Shown: positions 10,151 to 22,600 of the stretch, piece by piece | How positions within the stretch are numbered: the first letter of the stretch is position 1 | Layout of the letters: each line of letters begins with the position of its first letter | Assembly: GCA_035610365.1 (NCBI GenBank) | Contig: CM069433.1 | Span: forward strand, 172,934,882-172,998,881 | Reading direction: 5' to 3' | DNA from: Aquatica leii | Lineage: Eukaryota; Arthropoda; Insecta; Coleoptera; Lampyridae | DNA: 64,000 bases | Made by a program: the position numbers and the translations under genes | Notes under the pieces: model-generated | What the model saw: the letters and a program-made list of their open reading frames with translations, nothing else | Told to the model about the DNA's origin: nothing | The model's database searches: none

Positions 10151-12548
10151 CACGCGTCCCATAAAACAAAACCCTTAGATTTTACTTTTTTTGAACCTTT
10201 AAAAAGAAATTTAGCCGAGAATAGGATTATGTTTAAAAAACTACGTTTATAAAAAAACTACTCATTACAATTTAACTGCAATCTTCAATAGATTTTATAT
10301 GAAAGTAGGAATTATAAATAAGAAAATATAAGGCTTTCAAGTAGTAAGCATAAGGGCGCTTAATTCCGACAACACTTCCTCTAAATTTTAGAAATTTCTG
10401 GGAGACAAAATAAAACTCTAACATTTTTATCATATTGAGCCACAACTTGAACCTTGAGAAAAAAGAGAATACAATTAAAGAAATAAAATCTGATTCTAAT
10501 ACCTAAACTAAACTTTTTCTAAAAACGTAAGAGTTAAAAAGCATTCAGAAATTTTAACATCAACTCTTTTAAAAAAACCGTTAGAAGAAGGAATTAGACA
10601 CTAACAAATAACAAAACAAAAAGGACTACAAATTCAGCAACACGTGAGACCCTGACCACAGACAGACATACACCTAGTTTGTGAAAAATTTGGACAACAC
10701 TGTGGTATTGATATAATGTGTTCTACTTTGTCTCATGCTGCATGTAGTAGTTGCGACGCTCTAAATAATTATAAATGAGTGATAGTTGTATGCCATAAAA
10801 TAAGAAATGAAATTTTTCTTATTATCTATACAAATATTATATGTATTTTTTATACATTTGTTTATGTTTTTGTTTTATTGTTCATTTTCTTATAAATAAA
10901 ATAATTTAGCGTATTTAAATTGTTTAGTATAATAAAAATATATTAGTATTGTTATGTTATTTGAATGAGTGGTTTTGCCCTGGAGCCATAAAAAAAATTT
11001 TAAATTCCTTATAGTAAAAATGCAATGCGATTTAGGCTCGGTTTATGCATTGCGTTCGTGAACGTCCCTTAAAAAACGGACGTCTGTGTGATTTTGTGTC
11101 GGTCATACGTTTCACTGCGTTTGCTAAAGTCCGTTGGAACTAAACGCACGTATGACATTTTGATTATTTTCTAAGGACACCATGGTCACTTTTATTTTCA
11201 AATAATGTTCCGCGATATTTGGCTGGTTTCTCCTACTCGTTTTATGTGTAACATACTTAATTTGTCTGATTTATTTGAAATTGTAGCAAATAAAGATTAC
11301 TATAAAAAAGTAAAAAAAATATACAGGGTGTCAAACTGACGTCGCTATGAAAACCAGATTTTTCTTAACCTTTACAAAGAAAATCTAATTAAGTTTACTA
11401 GACATTTCTCCATTTGTAAAAATTGCTTAAACACATCAATTTTCGCGCTAATTGAAAGACCTTAGTCCTGATAGTCTAATTTTTACTTAGCAATGAAAAT
11501 TTTGAAAGGACCATATTGTATCAGAATTTGTAAATGATAAAATTTGTTTTATATTTTACAATAGTAGGTCATTAAATCAATAAAAATTTTTGTAACCTTT
11601 TTTTAAATTTTTTTTCCAATTTGTTTTTCAGTCTTTTAATTAGCTAATTTAATAAACAAGGAATTAGCATTTATTCTGTTATGAGATCATATTGTACATT
11701 TACGTATATAATAATAATTAAATGGTAACAATCAATAAAAATTACTACATGTTTATATCTATTTGATAAAATCATCTATCGTATTATCTACGTAAATTAT
11801 AGATGAACTTATTTATTATCTAGATGAATTTTTCAACTTGTACCTAAATCGTTATCTAGATAAAAAAATTGAAAATTATTTATTATCTTATTTAGCTAAA
11901 AATTAAATTATCTATGCACAACACTGTCTGTAACCTTATATATTGTCGTTGAGTACGTTAATGTGACATCCGTCAAGTTTTTTTCGATCATTTGAACATA
12001 CTCATAGCCAAAGGCAAAATAAAATTAACAGTCGTACATAAGCTTATATACGACGCATATTTTCGCTCTTAAATCAATAAAAGAGACTAGTAAACGTTAC
12101 AACCTGTGACGAAGAATTGTCAGTTAGCTAAGTTTTTGTGCTCACATTATATTTTTTTGCGATTTGTTATTATTATTGTCGACTTATTTTGCGACTGCAT
12201 AGTAGACGAGGTAATTAATTGGGTAATATTTATATTTAAATTAGAATCAATCACTTATAACGTTTGTTAGCAATTGAATATAATTAGTCGTATGGTATGT
12301 TGCCTAAACAATACTATAGCTGTATTACTATATTAGTTGACAAATCTACAATACATTACAATTACAATTACACATACAAAGTTGTAGTATAAATTATAGT
12401 AAAAATTATATTAAAAATGAAGTGTTCGTTAATTTTGTGTTTAAAACTTAAAATATTAAACAATGTGTTAGTTAAGAATGCTTAAGAACTAAAAAGTTAT
12501 CTGCGCCATCTTTTCTTGCAAGGCAAGGCCTAATTTCTTTTGTGATAT
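10151..12548. other. AT-rich stretch with isolated MITE-like ends
   Basis: No gene is supported. At 11322-11330 TA precedes CAGGGTG, the same terminal heptamer as the MITE at 49527-50086, but no partner end was found. The segment 11690-11932, rich in ATCTAGATAA-like words, ends in TGCACAACACTG, whose complement CAGTGTTGTGCA resembles hAT ends. A GC-richer island at 11035-11160 may be a further decayed element. Confidence 0.35.
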
Positions 12549-13110
12549 AATGTCCAAAGATAAATTTAATCAAATAAAACGATTTATTCGATTCGACTTA
12601 ATATCAACTCGTTGAGATTGTCAAAAATCTCTATCGAATAAATTTATGCGCTATAAACCAGGAGTTACCATTACAATTGACTCAAGACCAACTAGTATGC
12701 TGTTATTTGAACATATTGTGATAAAATTGATAGTACTTTTTCTAAAAAAAGGGAAGAATGTAACTGTAGATAACTTTTCTATATCTCTCAGTTTGGTCAA
12801 GAGTTTGCAAAAAGAGTCGACTTCACTAGTTGGAACTGTAAATCGAAGTAGAAGGTTTATATTAGCCGATATAAAGTAATCAAAAAATGACTTGTATACT
12901 ACGATTTCTATGTAACAAGTTATTAAGCGAAAAGATTGAAATATGTGTAGTATCCATAAATTTTCAAAGAATGATAAGAAACACAAGAAACTGCCAGAAA
13001 CCGTAAAATTCTACAATACTAAACAACGTTTTGTACTAAGTTGCAAAGAATGGTACAACAAAATCGTCTTTCAGGAGGTGGCTTTTAAAAGTACTTTGCA
13101 ACATACTTGA
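12549..13110 (+). pseudogene. piggyBac transposase relic (copy 1)
   Basis: Frameshifted plus-strand translation follows the piggyBac DDE transposase. MSKDKFNQIKRFIRFD starts near 12549, then RYKPGVTITID (the second-Asp region), then GKNVTVDNFSISLSLVKSL near 12754 (the GxxVTxDNFFTSLxLA block with its Asp), STSLVGTVNRSRR, and finally KKLPETVKFYNTKQRF near 12988. Large parts between these blocks are deleted and stops are present, so no active protein remains. Flanking TTAA sites and terminal repeats were not recognised. Confidence 0.75.
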
Positions 13111-13169
13111 TTTGGCAGCAATAAATTCATAAATAATTCACAATTTATATACTAAGTGGGTGGGAAATA

Positions 13170-13805
13170 ATGAACGGGAACAGAGAAGAAGATGGAAAGG
13201 GGGAATTTACGTACATAGGAGGAAGGGGAGAATCAATAATAGATTTTGTAATGACAAATGAAGAGGCCGCAGAAAAGGTAAAGACATTTAAGGTGGGAGA
13301 AAGGGTAGAGTCAGACTATCAACCACTTGAATTGACAATGGAAGGAAGGGAAAGAGAAGAGAGAGAGGAAGAGGAGAAGTACATAACTAAAAAAAAGTGG
13401 ACTGAAGAGAGTATAAAAAGATATAAAGAGAGGATAGGGAAAACGGTATGGATAGGGAAGGAATTACAAGAAAGTGTAGAGGAAATGAGAGAGATGATGG
13501 AGAAAGCAACAGAGAGAGTCAGATTTAGAAAATGGAAGGGGGAGAAAACTGGATGGAAGAAATGGTGGGATAAGGAATGCAAGGAAGCAAAGAAAAATGC
13601 AAGAAGAGCATTAAGACAGTGGAAAAAAGGGAAGAAAGAAAAAGAAGAATACAAAGAAGCAGTAAAAATATACAAAAAATGCGACAGAAAGAAGGAGGAA
13701 AATAAAAAGAAACAAGAGGAGCAGATTAAAGGAATAAAAACGAAAGAAGATGTATGGAAGTACCTAAAGAAGCAGGGAAAAAAAACAGGACGACAAAGGG
13801 AATAA
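13170..13805 (+). CDS. LINE fragment: endonuclease C-terminus and charged linker
   Basis: This 211-codon frame begins in the last part of the LINE endonuclease (VIDFVMTN-like block, then ESDYQPLEL, in which the catalytic His of SDH is replaced by Tyr). It continues into a very Lys/Glu-rich linker with a KWWDKECKEAKKNARRAL block that usually precedes the reverse transcriptase. It ends by a frameshift; the frame starting at 13754 carries on the same product. The start codon is only the first ATG in a truncated copy, not a true gene start. Confidence 0.6.
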   Translation: MNGNREEDGKGEFTYIGGRGESIIDFVMTNEEAAEKVKTFKVGERVESDYQPLELTMEGREREEREEEEKYITKKKWTEESIKRYKERIGKTVWIGKELQESVEEMREMMEKATERVRFRKWKGEKTGWKKWWDKECKEAKKNARRALRQWKKGKKEKEEYKEAVKIYKKCDRKKEENKKKQEEQIKGIKTKEDVWKYLKKQGKKTGRQRE

Positions 13806-14353
13806 AAATTAAAGAATGGGAGATATATTTTCGGAACCTGTTGGGAGGGGAAGAACAAAAGCAGGAAAAAGGAAAAAGAAAAGACGCGGTAGTAAGACAA
13901 GAAGAAGGAGATAGGGATAGAATAAGGGAAGAAGGAGTAATAGAGGCGATAAAGAATATAAAAAAAGGAAAGGCGACAGGAGAAGATGGGATACAAGGAG
14001 AAGAGTGGATATACGGGGGAGAAAATGTAGCAAACAGGATGACGGAAATACTAAACAAAATATGGAAAGGGGAAGGATTCCCAGAGAGATGGAGAGAGGG
14101 AATAATATGCCCAATACATAAAAAAGGCGAAAAAAATAAAGTCGAGAATTATAGAGGGGTAACATTATTGAGCTCGGCATACAAATTGTACGCGACAATA
14201 CTGCAAGAAAGATTACAGAAGGAAATAGAGAAAAGAAGTATGGTACCAGACGGACAAGCGGGATTCAGAAAAGGAAGAAAGGCGATAGACAACATATATA
14301 TATTGAAACACTTAGCAAATAAAGAACTAGAAAAAAAAGAGGGAAAATGGTAG
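13754..14353 (+). CDS. LINE fragment: N-terminal reverse transcriptase
   Basis: The frame holds fingers and palm motifs of a LINE reverse transcriptase: IKKGKATGEDGIQGEEW, PIHKKGEKNKVENYRGV, LSSAYKLYATIL and DGQAGFRKGRKAIDNI. It stops at a TAG in the sequence AAATGGTAGCA, where a one-base shift restores the following LFVDLKAAFDKV motif. It therefore belongs to the same broken ORF2 as its neighbours. Confidence 0.65.
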   Translation: MEVPKEAGKKNRTTKGIKIKEWEIYFRNLLGGEEQKQEKGKRKDAVVRQEEGDRDRIREEGVIEAIKNIKKGKATGEDGIQGEEWIYGGENVANRMTEILNKIWKGEGFPERWREGIICPIHKKGEKNKVENYRGVTLLSSAYKLYATILQERLQKEIEKRSMVPDGQAGFRKGRKAIDNIYILKHLANKELEKKEGKW

Positions 14354-14593
14354 CACTATTCGTAGACCTAAAAGCTGCTTTTGACAAAGTGAATAGGGAA
14401 AAGCTGTGGGAATATATGAAAAAAAAATGAAAGATTAATACAAAGAATAGAGGAAATATACGAAGAAACGAGAAGCAGGGTTAAAGTGAATGGGGAAGAG
14501 AGTGAGAAATTCATAACAAAGAGAGGGTTGAGGTAGGGATGTCCACTGAGCCCAAGCCTGTTCTCGGTATATACGGGGGATCTGGAAGAGACA

Positions 14594-14908
14594 ATGAGAG
14601 GACAACAGACAGGAGGGATAGTGGTAGGGAAAGCTAAGGTATGGTCGTTGGCGTATGCGGATGACATAGTGCTGGTGGCTAAGGAGGAAAAGGAAATGAA
14701 AGAGATGATGAAAACGCTAGAAAAATATATGAAAAAAAAAGAAATAGAAGTAAACGCGGAGAAAACAAAGATAATGATATTTAGAAAAGGAGGGGGGAAA
14801 AGAAAAAGAGATGAGCGGAGATGGAGTGATGAGAAAGTACAACAAGTAAAGGAATTTACATACCTGGGCTACACGATGAAACAGGATAATAAAGAGGAGA
14901 ACACATAA
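14594..14908 (+). CDS. LINE fragment: YADD region of the reverse transcriptase
   Basis: The frame carries SLAYADDIVLVAKEE, the catalytic Tyr-Ala-Asp-Asp motif, then VNAEKTKIMIF and EFTYLGYTM, which are the palm and thumb motifs after it. It is part of the decayed LINE described at 13140-15460; the preceding motif with RQGCPLSP is interrupted by a stop. Confidence 0.6.
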   Translation: MRGQQTGGIVVGKAKVWSLAYADDIVLVAKEEKEMKEMMKTLEKYMKKKEIEVNAEKTKIMIFRKGGGKRKRDERRWSDEKVQQVKEFTYLGYTMKQDNKEENT

Positions 14909-15892
14909 AGGAAAGGGTGAAGAAAGGAAACAGGCTAATAGGACAAGTCTGGGGGGTGGGGGAAAGAGTATCCAAGATGGATATAAAAAAAAGAAAATTG
15001 CTGTTCTAAAAATTAATAAAGTGGGTGGTAATGTATGGAGCGGAAATATGGGGCTGGAAGGAGTGGAGGGAGGTAGAGGGGCTACAGGAAAAATACTGGA
15101 GGTGGGTGTTAGGATTGGACAGGGATACACCGGGGTATATTTTGAGAGAGGAGGTACAGATAGAAAAAATAAGGGTAGAGACAGGAAAAAGAGCAATAAA
15201 ATACGAGGAAGAAATGAGGGAAAGAACAGATTGCCAAATACTGCAAGAATGTTGGAAAGAGATAAAGGGAGGGAAAGTGAAGTACGGGCAGGAGGGCAGA
15301 GAAGAGTATTACAAAAGAAACGGGTACACGAGCGAAGAAGTGGAGAGATTAAGAGAAGAGGGGGTAGGGACAAGGGAAGAAACAACACGATTAAATTTGT
15401 AAGCCAAATGGCAACGAATAAAGTTAAACTTATATATATACTAAGGAAAATTTGTCTGTAGGAAATGCGTTGGCATTATAACTAAATAAATATATGTTCA
15501 GGGTGTATTTAATTACTTAATATGTCTCACTATCTTTAAAATAAAAAAATTTAAAGTTTGAGTTTAATATTATCCCTTTACAATGCAACGTAAAATGGGG
15601 TGGATAGAAGCAAATTAGAACACATTTTTTTATTGGTTAAATTTTTCGTCAATATTACAACAAACACCTGTATTTTAATGACATACTTCAGTTTACTATT
15701 TGACATTTTGGTTAACTTATTCACAGTTTTAAGTTTCTGTTATTTCCATTCATTTGACAAAATAGTATTTTTCAATACTTTAGTGTACATTTGCGTATAT
15801 TCAGGTGCATACTGAAATGATTCATTAATGATTAATGTTAAAGTTATATTTTCCATTTTAGGTTATTCAATCATTTAATTATAGATTAAGCT

Positions 15893-16990
15893 ATGGTCTT
15901 GTCTCTACCTAAAAAACGAACAGCCCGGCATTTTTCGATTGATGACAAGGAACGCATTGTCAATATCTTTAAAGATAGTACCGAGGAACACTCTGATAGA
16001 ACTAAAACCCAAATTATCAAGTTTACTGCAAAAACTGCAAGTAATTATAATTAAGTTATTAATATTATCTACATTGATTACAATTTTAGATGTGTGTGTC
16101 TCGAATGTTTTTAATATTATTCGTGAATAACAAGAAACACATGACCTTCAAGTACCAAAAGTGTATGACAGACTCGTCTTACTTTACAGACGGCTTAACG
16201 CTAACTCACACATGAACCTCTAAAACCACATAAGTAGAGGGGTTAAAAAAGAGAACAGAAGGTTTCAAACGGTCTTAAACAAATTATACAATCAATCTCA
16301 AACCCATTGCCTGGAAACGCCGTTTTTTGTGACCAATCTGAAAGTACAGGGAAGAAGGCAATAAATTGTATTTTTTAGAGGAAACCTGGGTGAATGCTGA
16401 ACATACTGTAAGTAAAGTATCGAAAGATATAATACTCCACACAGGATCTGAAAACGGTTTTGTTGAGAATGGTTTGCTATGCTTTGAATTAAACAAAGCT
16501 GGAGATTATTATGAAGAAATGACTGAAGATTAAAATTCTGTGATTGTGTTGGATAATGCTTCGTATCATAGCAGAAAAATAAAGAAGATTCCAAACTTAG
16601 AAACGAAAAAAGCAGACATACAAGCTTGGGTGGAAAGCAAGTCAATTGTTTACCAATCAGTTGTAGTAAAAGCTGAACTTCTGTTTCTTATTAGAGAGGC
16701 TGCCAACATGCCAAAGTATGTAACTGATGTAATGATAAAAGAACAAGGTCATACTGTTTTGCGATTGCCTCCGCATCACTGTGAATTCAATCCTATTGGG
16801 TTGATATAGAGTCGAATAACAATAGAAGTTGCAAAGAACAATACAACCTTTAAAATGAAAGACCTTTAACCATTATTTCAGCAAGCTGTAGGCAATGTAT
16901 CTGCAGAAAACTAGAAAAATGTTATTCATCATGCACAAACTGAAGAAGAAAGAATGTGGCAATGGAGGTTATAGCGGAACCGTTGATAAT
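15893..16990 (+). pseudogene. Tc1/IS630-like DDE_3 transposase relic
   Basis: The relic opens with an ATG at 15893 and a basic N-terminus (PKKRTARHFSIDDKERIV). After several frame breaks, a 16540-16809 frame gives the DDE_3 core: IVLDNASYHSRKIKKIPN (second catalytic Asp block), ADIQAWVESKSI and LRLPPHHCEFNPIGLI (the PxxxxxNPIE block that precedes the last acidic residue). VAKNNTTFKMKDL and an EDERM-like end follow. The acidic residue after NPI is Gly here, and the next codons are a stop. The copy is clearly inactive. It lies directly downstream of the purine-rich LINE. Confidence 0.75.
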
Positions 16991-19367
16991 TCGGGTGGAG
17001 AATGACTCTTCTCCACCTAAATCATCCTAATTGTTTTTTTTATACATGTTATTTAAACTTTCATAAAATATGTCATAATTTTAGTTTGTCAAATTTGTTA
17101 ACATGCAAATTTAATGAAGCATTTGTTTGTACTCTAAGGTTTCTACGCGTTTTAAATGTTTAGTTGTTCCCTCCAAGTGTTCTTTAATAAATTTGTAAAA
17201 TACATCGTGTAACTAAATAAAGTTGTAACCGAATTTATTCGTTATAAGTATAAATTTTTAATTTTGTATTTTTATTGAAAATTGCACGTTTTCTTAAGTA
17301 CTTTAATTTTTAATGCTAATAAAATCACACATAATTTTTGAATTTTCACTCTTTTACAAATTTGAGCCGTGTAAATTTGTCTCTTCTTTAAATTATTATA
17401 TAAAATTGAAGTAAGGGATTAACTCTATCTTTTAGCTGTACAGCGTATAGTTTCAAAACTGACAAATTTTTTTAGGTAACAATTTTTATTTGTCATTTCT
17501 GCATAAACAGAAAATCCTAGGAACCCACAAAATTTTACACCAGTCCGCGCCTATTATGGTCCATTATTCAGTATTTTAAATTAAACGGAACCAAACAATA
17601 GTTTTGCTTTAGTTTCAGAGTGATGATGATAAATATTTAGTTTGTAGATTTTGAATTTAAAGAGAAAGTTTAGGTTATATATAGTTTGAATTGAAATGTT
17701 TGATTCCACATTCAAAACTTTTTCTATACTTTAACAAATGGTGTTTTAGTTTCTATAATAAACACTTTTAATTTTACTCTCTGCACTAAAACCAGTGTGT
17801 TTATTTTTTCTTTGAATTATAATCTCAGATTTTTTTGGGTATTTAAGATAATTTTATAAGTAAAACTTAAAACTGCGTTAGATTTGATAAGAATTACTTT
17901 AAAAGATTTATATAAAACGTATAGAAACAGTAAACATCAGATTGTGATTACTAAAATCCCGAGATTAAGATTGTAGGTATACATGCGTCACATATCAACA
18001 AAAAAAATAAGGACGTGAAGTAAATTACGTTGTTGCCATAGAAGAATAAGATTTGAGTCAAAATAGTTTTGCAAATACAAAATACTTGAGAAACAATACT
18101 AATATCTAAAATTTATACTTAACCATAAAAAATAAATAATTTTGTTAGATTCTAGTTGCCTAAATTATTAACGTTTTTAGTAATTATATTGATTTTTATA
18201 ATTTTATTTTATACTAAACTTTTAACATTTAACCATTGCATTTTTAAATGTTTATTACGGTAATGTTAATTGGCACAAATTAATCCATAACAATTACGCT
18301 TATAAAAACTAATTCAAAACAATATGTACGTTTTTTCTACGCAAAAATTCAAGTTTAGTTTGTAGTCTGTAAAACAATTTTATGCTAAAACCTCAAACTC
18401 CTAGTATGTGCCTGAAAAAATTAGCTCACATGGTACTTTCTAAATCATCACTTTAGAGTAGACAATAGACACAAGAAAAAAAAATTACGTGTCTTTATAA
18501 ATCTTGCTTTTCAACTAATTTTATAAACAAACTTCTAGACAATCACAGTTTCAATTTATTTTTTCAAGCGTGAACATGTGAAACGCATCCTTAGTGTCAT
18601 ACTTCAGAAAATACTACTACATTTAGAGTGTTTTGAAAATTGACACATCTGACCGTGTTGAAGAAGCGTATTCTGTGTTTAAATATATTAAACTTTTTTC
18701 GTAAATAAATTAAACTGAATATGAAAATTTGTTACTTTGAATTAACTATTTAAATGAATAAAAATGTTCTCCAGTAATAGCTTGATTGTCAGGGTTTGTG
18801 TAATGTGCTTCCGGTATAACCAAAAATGCATACAAATTCAAATCATTTGATAAAGACACTGCGTTTACCAAATTAAATGGTCTCAGAACTGATATAATTT
18901 AAGTCAATTACTAAACAATAAGAATGTGTGTAAACATTGATAAGGATTAACATTGTGTTTCAAAATAACGATAAAATATTTTTTCTTATAATCTATGTTA
19001 CTTACCTTCAAATCTGATGCATTACTAAATAATGTGCAAGCGTTTTTCTACAAATAAAATTTATAAACTAAAATTCATTAATGGTTACGCATTTTACCGC
19101 ACAAACGCCATGTGATGTAATAGTTAAAAAGATAACACAAAAAAGAAAATTGTATATCATTGTTAAAAGAATGTTCTAGCTGGCAGACCACATCGATTAC
19201 ACTGATTAACTCACGTATCTAATACTTTATTTCTAATTCGTTTAAGCTGAAGGTATTATCGATTTATCTGCAGATAAGCAAAGATTAATACAATATTAAT
19301 ATCGACGTAGTTCCGATAAATAAAAATTTGAAATATTAATTTCTAGAAATATTGTAGTGTTTACAAT
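16991..19367. other. AT-rich stretch without a supported gene, downstream of the ADAMTS 3' end
   Basis: No frame of interest, no terminal repeat and no RNA gene could be supported. Since the ADAMTS gene ends at 19382 on the minus strand, this is intergenic DNA. Confidence 0.4.
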
Positions 19368-19373
19368 TTTATT
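19368..19373 (-). promoter_or_regulatory. Poly(A) signal of the ADAMTS gene
   Basis: AATAAA on the minus strand lies only eight bases after the TAA stop at 19384-19382, implying a very short 3' untranslated region unless a more distal site is used. Confidence 0.5.
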
Positions 19374-19381
19374 ACAATTAT

Positions 19382-19684
19382 TTATGAACTAAAAGGATAA
19401 AGAGTAAATGTTGAACATGCTTTGCAACACATACGTTTAAAACTGCGCACTTTACAATATTTAGTTAATGGTGGAAGTATGCAATACTGAGATTTATCTT
19501 CATAACATTTTTTTCTGTTTTTGTTTTGAGTTTTACAAAGAGGATTTGTTCTTCCTGTAAACGATCCTCTACATACTCTTCTTTGAATTGGTGGATGAGC
19601 CCCACAAGTGAAAAATTGTTCACCTTCCGGTGGAGGACAATGAGTACTTCTTGTGGACACTCCTGAACCACACGACGATGAACA
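19382..19684 (-). CDS. ADAMTS terminal exon: fourth TSP1 repeat and PLAC domain
   Basis: After the acceptor TTTTAG the exon opens with [16 protein letters not shown], completing the TSP1 repeat begun in the previous exon. It then gives [18 protein letters not shown] and RMCCKACS, which have the six-Cys pattern of a PLAC (protease and lacunin) domain. The stop follows eight codons later. PLAC at the extreme C-terminus is normal for many ADAMTS proteins, so this is the true end of the protein. Confidence 0.92.
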   Translation of the reverse strand, partial: CSSSCGSGVSTRSTHCPPPEGEQFFTCGAHPPIQRRVCRGSFTGRTNPLCKTQNKNRKKCYEDKSQYCILPPLTKYCKVRSFKRMCCKACSTFTLYPFSS

Positions 19685-22600
19685 CTAAAATCGAAAACAA
19701 AAATAAATAGTTTTTTATGTATACAAGTTGTTTTTTTGTTAATTAATTAATTAGATTCAAAGATTTTTATAAAATACAAATTTTTGTTAAATTAGCTTGT
19801 GTAAAATTGTTTTACTTTAAAATAAGGATTGTGTGTGGAACGCCGTTTTACTTTTTATTATCCGTTTTTATATGTAAAGTATATAATAACTTCTTCTGAT
19901 GTTTAAAATGGTTGTTACAATTTGAATCTTGCTTTAAAAAATTTTAGGATAGAATATTGTAAATTTATTTAAAATGTTATTGGAATATGTATATGTTGAA
20001 ATTGACGAAAGTTACATTATAAATCCTCGAATTTTCGTGAATACATTAAAATGCTAGAATAATTTTTAGCAACTCACGTTGTAAATGATAGAATTAAAAT
20101 GTTAGTTGACAATTTTAATTGTTCGCTTCAATCGGTGGTATCATTTAGAACTACAATGTATATGTATTTTAATTGATCAACAAAAGTTGAATACAACTTG
20201 AATCAATTGTTCACACATTTCAATACAAACTGATCAGTTGTTTATATTTACAAATGGCGTCGAGTGGTGTTGTGCGTAAATGTGTAGAAGTGGTTGCCGT
20301 TTTGTTAAAAAAAAAAAACTAAAAAGAACTTTGTACAGCGTAAACAAAAGTCGTAAGAAACGTCGTTTTTGAGCGAGGCAGTGGATTTCAAGAAGAAATA
20401 GATTGGGAGCATCAGACACCTTGCTGAAGGAAAAGAATTAGAGGATAAAGAAGGGTATAGAAACCATTTAATAATGCCAGAAGAAAAATTTGACGAACTG
20501 TTATCGAAAGTTCAGCATTGCATACAAAAACAGTAGGTATATTGTAATGCGACAAGCAATCTCACTAAAATTAAAACTACAATTAATTTTAAGATATTTA
20601 GCCACAGAAGAGATTCATTTTCAACACTTGCTTCCATATACCGAGTTCCCAAAAATACCATTTTCAATTTCTTAGAAAAAGACGCTTTGCAAGATTTTAT
20701 TAAGATAAGTGCTGAGGTGTCGCCTATTTTGTTGTTTTTACTTTTTGCTTTACTTTAAAAACACACTACAGTAAGTAATTTATTAGCAAATGTAGTAAAA
20801 ATTTAGCTTAAGATGCTTGTTACGGCTGCAGTAAGTATATCAGATGACTCCTGGGAATCCTCTCTGCATTGCAATTTGTCGCAGGATTGGTTTGTAACCG
20901 ACGACGACCAAGATTCTCCGTCCATGTCGGTTGGAAGCGCTGGTGATGGAGATGTATGCTACTCAAGTGGAAACACTGATGATGGAGTTGTATAATACTG
21001 GGACTGTGTCATTAAGAGATGCAATCGCTTTTGTCTTATTATACTTTCAGTTTGTTCCTGGCAGATGATTGCATCGTAAAGAGGCATCTGTTTTAGTTGG
21101 ACAGCGATATAGTATTTGACAAATCCGTTGAATTCATCATCAACCTGATTTTTATTGTTTTGCACTACCGCATCAAGTTTAGCAATTGCTGCGCTTATAG
21201 TCGAAATATTTTCATTTTCCGCTATTTTCCAAATAAATGCAGGTGTTGTCTTTGTGTGTTTTGGAATAGACAAATTTGCAGCTTCTGTGTTTTCTAAATG
21301 TATCACTTCTCTTTGAGTATTATCATTTTCACCAGTAACAGGTGCAGAGGTTGATGCAGGAAATACATTTACATCGTGGATTTCCATACCTCACAGTGGA
21401 TCAGAGTACTTTAATTACAAAGGTACATATAGCGTAATTTTGTTTGCGTGCGTTGATGCAAACTACTGCTTTCGCCATTTTGATGTAAGCACAAAAGGAC
21501 GCGCGAATGATGCTGGCGTTCTTGCAAAATCATCTTTGAATACAGCATTTGAAGATGTTCGGAATAATTTAAATTTTTTAAGAGGTAGAGTATTTGTTAC
21601 GGACGATGGTTTCCCCTTAAGAACATACATTTTAAAACCATTTGGAAGAAATACTAATTTATCTAGAAAACAAAAAATATTCAACTATCGCTTAGCAAGA
21701 GCTTGTCGTATTGTTGAAAATGGATCTGGAATTTTTGTTTCTAAGCTCAGAGTCTTTGAACGACCTATAGCGGTTAGAATTACCAAAGTGGAAGACATTA
21801 TTAAGGCAGTTTTAGCATTACATAATCGGTTACAAATGAGTTTGAGTGACAAATATACACCAACAGCTGTATTTGATACTAAAGATCTGAATATTGGGCG
21901 CGTTATACTGGGTTCTTGAAGAACAAAAACTACCGAAGCGAATGTTTTATTAGTTCATCTGCAAGTTAATTTAGGAAGTCGTAGCTACACAACATCAGCG
22001 TCTAATGTGCGTAATGAATATGGCGAATATTTTTCCAATCGTTGAGCTGTACCTTGGCTACTGAATATCATACACGATGATGAATAATGAAAAATTAACG
22101 CAAACACATTTTAAAGAATGAATAATATAATTAATATATTTGATAAAGTATTCCTTGTATTTGTAACACCATTGAAAAATGTATCCGATTGTTTATACCA
22201 GAACAATTTTCGCACATACAATTCCTCTGTTTCCATTCCACTTTTTTTCGATTTGCAAACCCATGAATGTTTTTTTTATACATCGATCGTTCTAACAATC
22301 TTGATTTCTTGATTTTGTTCTTCAGGTCAGCAATAGTAAGACCAAAAATTTCCATTTTCTTGACAATACAACCCAAAGCATTTTCTCTATTTTTATATTT
22401 ATCAAATCCATAGTTTAAAAAACAACCATGCTTATGATATAGTTCCAACAATTTCATCATAACATTTTCCCCCTATTTGACGCTCATACGCTTTGATAAT
22501 TTTCAATAATTATTAATTAAAACAAAACACCAACACAAGCACGTGCGCTGCCGACAGTTGTTAGCGTACTACGCAGGGAACAAAAGTTGACTGCATAGTA

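Larger units (their letters stand above)
13140..15460 (+). mobile_element. 5'-truncated, purine-rich non-LTR retrotransposon
   Basis: A broken LINE ORF2 runs across three frames. It opens inside the endonuclease: the end of that domain is seen as IIDFVMTNEEA and SDYQPLEL, where the usual SDH is SDY. A Lys/Glu-rich linker follows, then the reverse transcriptase with NYRGVTLLSSAYKLYATIL, LFVDLKAAFDKV, RQGCPLSPSLFS-like and LAYADDIVLVA blocks, followed by FTYLGYTM and a C-terminal YGAEIWGW region. A frameshift at about 14345-14350 splits the reverse transcriptase, and stops occur near 14429 and 14535. The plus strand is strikingly A/G-rich throughout, so the minus strand shows long Ser/Phe/Leu-rich shadow frames. 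The clade is not assigned. Confidence 0.85.

Noticed and set aside
10686..10710. GGACAACACTG, considered as a second hAT end pairing with the one at 11932
   Set aside because: It has the same orientation as the end at 11932, so the two cannot form an inverted pair.
13319..15388. Long minus-strand Ser/Phe/Leu-rich frames at 13319-13996, 13726-14058, 13809-14198 and 14717-15388
   Set aside because: They are antisense shadows of the purine-rich LINE and have no domain.
15600..15815. 71-codon Phe/Val-rich frame resembling a small membrane protein
   Set aside because: AT-rich composition alone gives such frames; no splice signals, homology or conserved motif.
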